This document shows, one piece after another, positions 33,612 through 40,423 of a stretch of DNA of 53,299 bases. A program made the position numbers and the translations under genes. The notes beneath the pieces were generated by a model. The model saw only the letters and a list, made by a program, of their open reading frames with translations. It was not told where the DNA came from and did no database searches. This DNA is from Bacteroidales bacterium (GTDB lineage Bacteria; Bacteroidota; Bacteroidia; Bacteroidales; Bacteroidaceae), in contig SFIS01000005.1 in NCBI GenBank assembly GCA_004555245.1, forward strand, positions 1 to 53,299, in the 5' to 3' direction. The stretch's first letter is position 1. Every line of letters starts with the position of its first letter.

Positions 33612-34652
33612 TCATCTGAACGAATCTGTGAGGAGCTTGATTTCTATCTGCGGTGCGATACGTTCGTAGAGGATGTTATAGACGGCGTCGAGAATCGGCA
33701 TGTTGACGTGCAGATGTCTGTTTATTTCTTTCATGCACTTTGTCCCGAAGAATCCTTCGGCAATCATTTCCATCTCTATCTGTGCCGATTTGACGGAATA
33801 TCCCTTTCCTATCATTGATCCGAAGGTCCGGTTTCGGGAGAAGTTTGAATATCCTGTTACGAGCAGGTCGCCCATGTATGCCGAATCGATGATGGAGAGG
33901 TCGTGTCCTGACTGTCTTGACAGTGTGAGGCTGCTCTCTGCAAGCTGCTGCTCCTTGATGGTGGTGAGGAAGCGGTTCATCTCCTGCAGTGCGTTTGTCA
34001 TGAGCACGGCCTGGAAATTGTCGCCGTATTTCAGTCCGGAGCAGATGCCTGCTGCGATGGCATAGACATTTTTCAGCACCGAGGCGTATTCTATCCCGAG
34101 GACGTCTTCTGAGAGTTTTGTCTTTATGAAGTCAGATGTGAGAACGTCGGCAAATGCCTGTGCCTTTTCCAGGTCGGCGCATCCCACGGTGAGGTATGAC
34201 AGTCGTTCGAGTGCCACTTCTTCGGCGTGGCTGGGTCCGCCGATGCAGGCGAGGTTGCTGTACGGCACGTCGTACACCTGGTGGAAGTATTCCGAGCAGA
34301 CGAGGTTCTCGTCCGGTACTATGCCTTTGATTGCGGTGACGATGAATTTCTCCGACAGTCGTGTGCGCAGTTTCTTCAGATGGTTCTTCAGGTATGGCGA
34401 CGGCGTGACGAATACGAGCGTGTCGTATCGTTGCACGATGTCGTTGAGGTTTGACGAGAAGTATATCTCGTCGATGTTGAAATGCACGCTTGTGAGGTAG
34501 GCGGGGTTGTGCTGCAGGCGTCTGAAGTCCTCTATGCGGTCGTCTCGTCGCATATACCATCCTATGTGGTGAGTTTTCTTCACCACTATCTTTGCTATGG
34601 CGGTGGCCCAGCTTCCGCCTCCGATGATGGCTATTGAGTTACATTGGAACAT
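33612..34652 (-). CDS. gpsA: Glycerol-3-phosphate dehydrogenase [NAD(P)+]
   Basis: The start at 34652 (MFQCNSIAIIGGGSWATAIAK) gives 346 residues; the ATG at 34718 would add 22 residues ahead of the Rossmann strand. The NAD(P)-binding motif GGGSWATA is at residues 11-18. The catalytic Lys lies in GIEYASVLKNVYAIAAGICSGLKYGDN (about 188-214) and the DRNHT-like substrate loop in YSNFSRNRTFGSMIGKG (about 270-286). It reduces dihydroxyacetone phosphate to sn-glycerol-3-phosphate for phospholipid synthesis. It follows lysS on the same strand after 232 bases, a pairing common in Bacteroidales, and converges on the glycerol-kinase-like gene. Confidence 0.93.
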   Translation of the reverse strand: MFQCNSIAIIGGGSWATAIAKIVVKKTHHIGWYMRRDDRIEDFRRLQHNPAYLTSVHFNIDEIYFSSNLNDIVQRYDTLVFVTPSPYLKNHLKKLRTRLSEKFIVTAIKGIVPDENLVCSEYFHQVYDVPYSNLACIGGPSHAEEVALERLSYLTVGCADLEKAQAFADVLTSDFIKTKLSEDVLGIEYASVLKNVYAIAAGICSGLKYGDNFQAVLMTNALQEMNRFLTTIKEQQLAESSLTLSRQSGHDLSIIDSAYMGDLLVTGYSNFSRNRTFGSMIGKGYSVKSAQIEMEMIAEGFFGTKCMKEINRHLHVNMPILDAVYNILYERIAPQIEIKLLTDSFR

Positions 34653-34884
34653 TCGTGATGGTTCGGTTTCTGTGCCTTTGCCCGTGTCTTGTCTCCGCTG
34701 TGTGGCATTGCCGGGCATGGCTTTGTCTGTTTTTCAACGTGGCGTGGTGTTGTGCGGCGGTCTCTCCCGTGGCAGTGTGTGGCGGATGTGCCGCTTTTTT
34801 AAGGCGTTGGCGAAGAGGAAGTGTCGGTGTGGCGTGTTGCCGCTGTTGCTGCGCTCCCTCTTCGCCATGGTTCATGATGTGGCG

Positions 34885-36645
34885 TTATGCCTGTGCCTTG
34901 TCTATGTATGCCTGGAATTCGTCAACCTTCGGGTTGTCCATTCCGAGCTTGTATTTCTTGTTCACGCCGCAGACATCCATCTGCAGTTTTTGTGCCTTGA
35001 CGTTCTTGATGTCGCTGACGAGATAGTATCCGGCTTTGTTGAAGAGCGGCACCCACTCTTCGCTCACTCCTACCGCCGCCCATTCGGCTGCTGACGATTT
35101 GGGCTGTTTCGGTTCGGGTTTCATCTGCGGGAAGAAGAGCACCTCCTGTATGAAAGCGTTTCCTGTCATGAGCATGACGAGGCGGTCGATGCCTATGCCT
35201 ATGCCGGATGTCGGCGGCATGCCGTATTGCAGCGAGCGCAGGAAGTCGTGGTCGATAATCATCGCCTCGTCGTCGCCTTTGTCTGCGAGTCTCATTTGCT
35301 CTACGAAGCGTTCTTCCTGGTCGATGGGGTCGTTCAGCTCAGAGTATGCGTTTGCCAGTTCTTTACCGTTCACCATGAGTTCGAAGCGTTCCGTGAGTCC
35401 AGGTTTGCTGCGGTGCATCTTTGTCAGCGGCGACATCTCTACGGGATAGTCGGTGATGAACGTGGGCTGTATGAACGAGCCTTCGCAAGTCTCGCCGAAT
35501 ATCTCGTCGATGAGTTTTCCCTTTCCCATTGTCTCGTCAACCTCGATGCCGAGTTTCCTTGCCACCTCTCGCATCTCGTCTTCGCTCATTCCGTTGAGGT
35601 CGTAGCCAGTCTTCTCCTTGATGGCGTCGAGTATAGGCAGGCGGCGGAATGGGGCCTTGAACGATATTGTCTTGCCGTCGATCTCTGTCTCGGGCTTGCC
35701 GTTGACGGCGGTGCATATTGTCTCGAGCAGTTTCTCGGTGAAAGACATCATCCAGTTGTAGTCCTTGTACGAGACATACAGCTCCATGCAGGTGAACTCG
35801 GGGTTATGGTTTTTGTCCATGCCTTCGTTGCGGAAGTTCTTTCCTATCTCATACACGCCTTCAAATCCGCCCACGATGAGGCGTTTGAGATACAGTTCTG
35901 TTGCGATGCGCATATACATCGGTACGTTGAGGGCATTGAAGTGTGTGATGAAGGGTCTTGCCGATGCGCCTCCTGCAATAGACTGCAGAATAGGTGTCTC
36001 CACTTCTGTGTATCCAGCCTCGTCGAGCACCTTTCGCAGCGTGCGCACCACGGTGGCGCGTTTCAGGAACGTGTCTTTCACTCCGTCGTTGACAACGAGA
36101 TCGACATATCTCTGTCTGTATCTCTGCTCGGGGTCTTCAAACTTGTCGTATGCCACGCCGTCCTTGTATTTCACAATAGGCAGCGGCTTGAGCGATTTAG
36201 AGAGCAGTGTGAGTTCTTGTGCGTGAACGGAGATTTCTCCTGTCTGCGTGCGGAAGACGAAGCCTTTCACGCCTACGAAGTCTCCGATGTCAAGCAGTTT
36301 CTTGAACACCTTGTTGTACATGTCCTTGTTCTCTCCCGGACAGAGGTCGTCGCGTGTGACATAGACCTGTACTCTGCCTTTTGAATCCTGCAGCTCGATG
36401 AAAGCCGCCTTGCCCATGATGCGCTGTGTCATCATGCGTCCGGCAATGGAGACCTGTCTCATGCTCTCGCGCACGGCGTTGCCTTCTGCGTCGTGCTCCG
36501 GCTCGGTGAAGTTGGCGATGATGTCATCGCTGTATGCGTCAACGGGATATTCTGCGGCGGGATATGGGTCGATGCCCATGTTGCGCAACTCTTCCAACGA
36601 CTGTCTTCTGACAATCTCCTGTTCTGATAGTTCAAGTATATTCAT
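34885..36645 (-). CDS. lysS: Lysyl-tRNA synthetase, class II, with C-terminal extension
   Basis: The start at 36645 (MNILELSEQEIVRRQSLEEL) gives 586 residues; the upstream ATG at 36729 adds a stretch without family character. An OB-fold anticodon-binding domain (about 60-150) precedes the class II core with motif 2 FRNEGMDKNHNPEFTCMELY (about 265-284) and motif 3 SGIGIGIDRLVMLMTG (about 477-492). Bacterial LysRS normally ends soon after motif 3; here about 80 more residues follow, rich in Lys/Val (about 505-586, ending QAYIDKAQA), as in Bacteroidetes LysRS. The role of the extension is unknown. It charges tRNA-Lys; a tRNA-Lys(TTT) gene lies at 44 kb. Confidence 0.95.
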   Translation of the reverse strand: MNILELSEQEIVRRQSLEELRNMGIDPYPAAEYPVDAYSDDIIANFTEPEHDAEGNAVRESMRQVSIAGRMMTQRIMGKAAFIELQDSKGRVQVYVTRDDLCPGENKDMYNKVFKKLLDIGDFVGVKGFVFRTQTGEISVHAQELTLLSKSLKPLPIVKYKDGVAYDKFEDPEQRYRQRYVDLVVNDGVKDTFLKRATVVRTLRKVLDEAGYTEVETPILQSIAGGASARPFITHFNALNVPMYMRIATELYLKRLIVGGFEGVYEIGKNFRNEGMDKNHNPEFTCMELYVSYKDYNWMMSFTEKLLETICTAVNGKPETEIDGKTISFKAPFRRLPILDAIKEKTGYDLNGMSEDEMREVARKLGIEVDETMGKGKLIDEIFGETCEGSFIQPTFITDYPVEMSPLTKMHRSKPGLTERFELMVNGKELANAYSELNDPIDQEERFVEQMRLADKGDDEAMIIDHDFLRSLQYGMPPTSGIGIGIDRLVMLMTGNAFIQEVLFFPQMKPEPKQPKSSAAEWAAVGVSEEWVPLFNKAGYYLVSDIKNVKAQKLQMDVCGVNKKYKLGMDNPKVDEFQAYIDKAQA

Positions 36646-36878
36646 TTTCTGGTAATATGGTTTCACTTTCTCCGCCTTCTTCTCCACCTCTGCCTGCGGC
36701 GGGCGATGAGGTGTGTGGGCGGCAATCATTATGCAAATGTACTATAAATATTCCGTATCTCATACATTTTCATACATTTTTTATTATAAATTAAGCAACA
36801 CGCCGTTTCCGCCAGTTCTCCTGCACGCCTTTGTTTATGGGGCTCGGGCGTGCATATACCATAAATCTTATGTGTGAT

Positions 36879-36896
36879 ATACCAAACGTTTGGTAT
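36879..36896. promoter_or_regulatory. Perfect 18-bp palindrome upstream of cysK
   Basis: ATACCAAACGTTTGGTAT is identical to its own reverse complement. It overlaps the presumed -33 box of the cysK promoter, as a repressor or activator operator would. The 36646-36878 remainder of this gap holds only AT-rich DNA upstream of lysS. Confidence 0.75.
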
Positions 36897-36926
36897 TGTG
36901 GGGGTGGGTGAAAGTTAGTAATTTTG
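36895..36926 (+). promoter_or_regulatory. Promoter of cysK
   Basis: ATTG (36895-36898), 20-base spacer, TAATTTTG (36919-36926): consensus -7 and a one-mismatch -33 box, 67 bases before the start codon. Confidence 0.7.
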
Positions 36927-36993
36927 CACCCGGAAACAATTCAGAAACCCTTTCGTCTGACAACAAAACATATAATTCAAATACATTACGACT

Positions 36994-37938
36994 ATGGCAA
37001 TAGCAAAAAAACTTACAGAGCTTATCGGCAACACGCCGCTTCTCGAACTCGGCACATTCTCTGCCGCACGTGGTCTTAAGACCCCCATCATCGCAAAAGT
37101 GGAATATTTCAACCCCGGCGGTTCAGTGAAAGACCGTATCGCCCTCGCCATGATAGAGGATGCCGAGGCGCGCGGAGTGCTGAAACCCGGTGCGACAATC
37201 ATCGAGCCGACATCGGGCAACACGGGTGTCGGCCTGGCTCTTGTCAGCGCAGTGAAAGGCTATCGCCTCATCCTCACCATGCCCGAGACGATGTCCGTTG
37301 AGCGCCGCAACCTCGTGAAGGCCTATGGTGCCGAAGTGGTGCTCACTCCCGGAGCCGACGGCATGAAGGGTGCGATAGCGAAGGCAGAGGCATTGCGCGA
37401 CGCCACGCCCGGCTCTGTCATTCTCCAGCAGTTTGAAAATCCTGCCAACCCCGCAAAGCATTACGCCACTACGGGACAGGAGATATGGCGCGACACTGAC
37501 GGGAAAGTGGATATCTTCGTTGCCGGTGTGGGCACGGGCGGCACTGTGTCGGGCATCGGAAAGGCTCTGAAAGAGAAGAACCCCGACGTGAAGATCGTGG
37601 CTGTAGAGCCTCTTTCGTCGCCTGTGCTGAACGGCGGAAAGAGCGGGGCTCACAAGATTCAGGGCATCGGAGCAGGCTTTGTGCCGAAGACGTACGACGC
37701 CGACGTGGTTGACGAGGTGTTTGATGTTGACAACGACGATGCCATACGCACCGGACGCCAGCTGGCGCAAGAGCAGGGACTGCTCGTGGGCATATCGTCA
37801 GGAGCGGCTGCCTTCGCAGCGGCTGAGATTGCGAAACGTCCGGAGAATGCCGGCAAGCGCATCGTGGTGCTGCTCCCTGACACGGGCGAACGCTATCTCT
37901 CTACAATCCTGTATGCCTTTGAAGACTACCCTCTCTGA
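36994..37938 (+). CDS. cysK: Cysteine synthase A (O-acetylserine sulfhydrylase)
   Basis: A 314-residue fold-type II PLP enzyme making cysteine from O-acetylserine and sulfide. The PLP Lys is in NPGGSVKDRIA (about 37-47), the substrate loop is TSGNTGVGLA (about 70-79), the phosphate cup is GVGTGGTVSGIGKALK (about 176-191), and the C-terminal GISSGAAAFAAAEIAKRPEN is typical. Complete and normal in length. It has its own promoter with a palindromic operator candidate and its own terminator, so it is a monocistronic, probably regulated unit. With MetY elsewhere in the window it supports sulfide assimilation. Confidence 0.95.
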   Translation: MAIAKKLTELIGNTPLLELGTFSAARGLKTPIIAKVEYFNPGGSVKDRIALAMIEDAEARGVLKPGATIIEPTSGNTGVGLALVSAVKGYRLILTMPETMSVERRNLVKAYGAEVVLTPGADGMKGAIAKAEALRDATPGSVILQQFENPANPAKHYATTGQEIWRDTDGKVDIFVAGVGTGGTVSGIGKALKEKNPDVKIVAVEPLSSPVLNGGKSGAHKIQGIGAGFVPKTYDADVVDEVFDVDNDDAIRTGRQLAQEQGLLVGISSGAAAFAAAEIAKRPENAGKRIVVLLPDTGERYLSTILYAFEDYPL

Positions 37939-37970
37939 CACTCTCCATCTTCGAGACAGAACTGACATGA

Positions 37971-38018
37971 AACAGAAATACAGCCGTGTGTCACAAGCGG
38001 CTGTATTTCTGTTTTCTT
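37971..38018 (+). terminator. Terminator of cysK
   Basis: AACAGAAATACAGCCG (37971-37986) pairs perfectly over 16 bases with CGGCTGTATTTCTGTT (37998-38013), followed by TTCTTTT. Confidence 0.9.
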
Positions 38019-38226
38019 TTGTATGCTGCTTGCCCTGCCTTGCCTCCGCTTTACAAAGTGTCAGAATTAACAATGTTAAAAATGCGGATACAGACGCTGT
38101 ACGTCTCCGACCCTCTCTCTGCCGTTCTCTGTGCGCTGTATTTTCATATTTCTGTAATTTGCTGTGATACAGTGTGTTATATGAACGACACTTCGTTTTC
38201 TGCCATGTCGGATGCCAAAACACTAC

Positions 38227-38336
38227 ATCTTGGGTTGCAAGGTTGACTATCTTGGGTTGCAAGGTTGACTATCTTGGGCTTCAAGATTGACTGTCTTGGG
38301 TTGCAAGGTTGACTATCTTGGGTAGCAAGAAAGACT
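38227..38336. repeat. 22-bp direct repeats (five abutting copies)
   Basis: Five units starting at 38227, 38249, 38271, 38293 and 38315, no spacers. The core is ATCTTGGGTTGCAAGG and each intact unit ends in TTGACT. Units 1 and 2 are identical; 3-5 have one to five changes. Each intact unit contains the small dyad CTTGggttgCAAG. Confidence 0.95.
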
Positions 38337-38402
38337 GTTTTGCCCTTTCAAATACCATGTTTTGCCCCGAAAACCATACTTTTCTGCCTCTCCAACCTGT
38401 GT
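38337..38402. repeat. Second, degenerate 22-bp repeat family continuing the same phase
   Basis: Units at 38337 and 38359 share GTTTTGCCC and an ACCAT in the second half; a third (38381) is more diverged (TTTCTGCC). They follow the first family with no gap and in the same 22-bp phase. From 38403 to 38579 I see no gene or further clear repeats. Confidence 0.65.
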
Positions 38403-38579
38403 TTCGTGAGAGACTTTTACGTTTCAGCAAGAGCGGAAATGTTAAAACGCCTGCAAGACAGACAGTCGCCCTACGGGGCTTCCTCTTGACACTTTGCAGC
38501 GTTCCGTCCTCTTTCCGTGTCTTTTTGTCATTCACGCCTCTCTCCCTCGTCGCCGCCCCGGGCTGGCACGGCAGGGCAT

Positions 38580-38623
38580 AAAAATACGGGGATGTGCTAC
38601 ACATCGCATGCGGCGCATCCCCG
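38580..38623 (-). terminator. Terminator of the TonB receptor/lipoprotein unit
   Basis: CGGGGATG (38587-38594) pairs with CATCCCCG (38616-38623); on the minus strand TATTTTTAT follows. It lies about 120 bases after the lipoprotein stop. Confidence 0.75.
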
Positions 38624-38742
38624 ATTTGGGTTTCTTAGTGTAATATATCATTTACAATAACGGACGGGATTGGATTATTGTAACGTGACCTGTTATGTTT
38701 AGCATGAGCACCCGTCCGGTGTCTTTCGATGGTTGCAGGTTA

Positions 38743-40290
38743 TCAGTATTTCGTGTTCTGCGGGTCGAAGTTTGTCCAGCCGCTCAGCCAGTTGTCTGTG
38801 GCGTTGAATGCTCCGACATAGCTCACGCGGTCGAGCCAGCCGCTTGTCTCGCCCTCGAACGATGCCATAGAGAGCAGCGGGCTGTCTGCCGACGGCATGA
38901 AGGGCGAGCCTACGTTGTATGCGTCGCGGAGCTTGAGGTCGTCTGCGCTTGTGTAAGACTTGTTCTTCAGGGCTTCCTGGAAGAAGAAGGTGTTTGACCA
39001 TGACGGCTTTGAGGCGTCGATGACACTCTGGCCGACAGCATCGTACAGCACGTCGTCATACACCTTGTTGGCGTCAGAGCCTGTGACATCCATGTCGGCG
39101 AAGACATTGTTGTGCAGGCGGATGGTGCCGGCCTTTGCCTGTGCCGGCGTGTCGCCCTTCTCTCCATCGATTATCAGACCTATTGGCCAGCCTGCTGCTA
39201 CAGAGTTGATGATGTTCAGGCGCGAGCTGCGGCGTATCTGCATGGCAGACTGGAACTTGCCGAGTGCGGAGCCGTTGTTGGGGTTCAAGCTGCCGCCGGT
39301 GATGAAGTCGGTGCTGTTCTTGAAATCCACGCCGCTCTGTGTCTTCGGGCCGAGGATGGTGATGTTGCTGAACGTGGCGTTAGTGTATGGCGCCACGTCA
39401 GAGCCGCCCGCGTTGTTGTCGCTCTCGAAGCCGTTGCTCTGCGACTTGTCGGCTATCTTCGCGTTGCGCACGATGAGGCCATACTGCACGGCACCTGAAT
39501 AACCGTTGTCCGTGTCGAAATCGTCGTCCCAGCCGTGGAAAGCCACAAGATACTTGCAGTTCACCGTGCCGCCGAACCATTCGTACGAATCGTCGTTGGA
39601 GTATGACACCTGCACGTGGTCAATCTGTGTGCCGCTGCCCACCGAGCCGAGTGTGAGGCCGTTGATTTCCTGGTCGGTTTGGAAGGGATAGCCGGCAAAC
39701 TCGATGCGGACATAGCTCAATACGCCCGAGTTGTCGCTGTCGTCGTTGCCGCCGTGCTTGGCGCGCGGGCCGCCCTCTATCTGCATCTCCGTCTGGTTGT
39801 TCTTCGCCTTTCCGCAGATGATGATGCCTCCCCAGTCGCCCGGCTTGCGGTTGCCCGGCTCTTCTTCAGAAGTGAAGACGATAGGCTCCGATGCCGTACC
39901 CTTGGCGATGAGCTTGCCGCCGCGCTCGGCGATGAGCGACGCCTTCGTCTGCTTGTCGCCCTTTATGACGGTTCCCGGCTCGATGGTGAGCTCCGCCCCG
40001 TCGGCTATATATACCCATCCCTTCAGCAGATAGGTGCCTTTCTTCAGTGTCTGCTTGCCGGTGAAGACGAACTCTGCGTCGCCGTTGCCAATCTGTGTGC
40101 CTGACGCATCTTCGCTGTTGTCGGTGGCGCTGAACAGAAGGTGGTCGCACGCCTTAAGGCCGCCGTCGGTGGTCCATACGTAGTTCTCGGCGGTTGAGGG
40201 AGGTACGGGGTCGTCGTCGCTGCTGCACGCTGTCATGCACATTGCAAGCGCCATGAGGCTTGCGCATCCTAAAAACTTTTCTCTTTTCAT
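38743..40290 (-). CDS. Beta-helix-like surface lipoprotein paired with a TonB receptor
   Basis: The start at 40290 (MKREKFLGCASLMALAMCMTACSS) gives 515 residues with a lipoprotein signal (lipobox MTAC, Cys near 22). The longer ORF start (40416) is not needed. The body (about 60-500) contains many short Gly/Asn/Asp-rich turns between beta strands, e.g. GAELTIEPGTVIKGD, GDWGGIIICGKA, DDSYEWFGGTVNCKYL and HGWDDDFDTDNGYSGAVQYGL, a pattern of right-handed parallel beta-helix proteins. No hydrolase active site is recognised. It follows the TonB-dependent receptor gene by 133 bases and probably acts as its substrate-binding partner, replacing SusD. Ligand unknown. Confidence 0.78.
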   Translation of the reverse strand: MKREKFLGCASLMALAMCMTACSSDDDPVPPSTAENYVWTTDGGLKACDHLLFSATDNSEDASGTQIGNGDAEFVFTGKQTLKKGTYLLKGWVYIADGAELTIEPGTVIKGDKQTKASLIAERGGKLIAKGTASEPIVFTSEEEPGNRKPGDWGGIIICGKAKNNQTEMQIEGGPRAKHGGNDDSDNSGVLSYVRIEFAGYPFQTDQEINGLTLGSVGSGTQIDHVQVSYSNDDSYEWFGGTVNCKYLVAFHGWDDDFDTDNGYSGAVQYGLIVRNAKIADKSQSNGFESDNNAGGSDVAPYTNATFSNITILGPKTQSGVDFKNSTDFITGGSLNPNNGSALGKFQSAMQIRRSSRLNIINSVAAGWPIGLIIDGEKGDTPAQAKAGTIRLHNNVFADMDVTGSDANKVYDDVLYDAVGQSVIDASKPSWSNTFFFQEALKNKSYTSADDLKLRDAYNVGSPFMPSADSPLLSMASFEGETSGWLDRVSYVGAFNATDNWLSGWTNFDPQNTKY

Positions 40291-40423
40291 TGTCTTTCGG
40301 TTTTTGTTTTTGAAAATATGATGTTGGAGACAGTGTCTCCGGTTTAGCTTGTTTGTCATGCTGTCGAGACAGACTGGGCTTGCTCTTCGGAGAGCGAAGG
40401 CTTGTTTTTGAGACAAGCCGGGC

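Noticed and set aside
35227..36384. 385-codon plus-strand ORF
   Set aside because: Antisense to lysS, no recognisable domain.
37798..38262. 154-codon minus-strand ORF running through the 22-bp repeats
   Set aside because: It combines antisense of cysK with repeat DNA; the repeated peptide IVNLATQD is only a product of the 22-bp units read in one frame.
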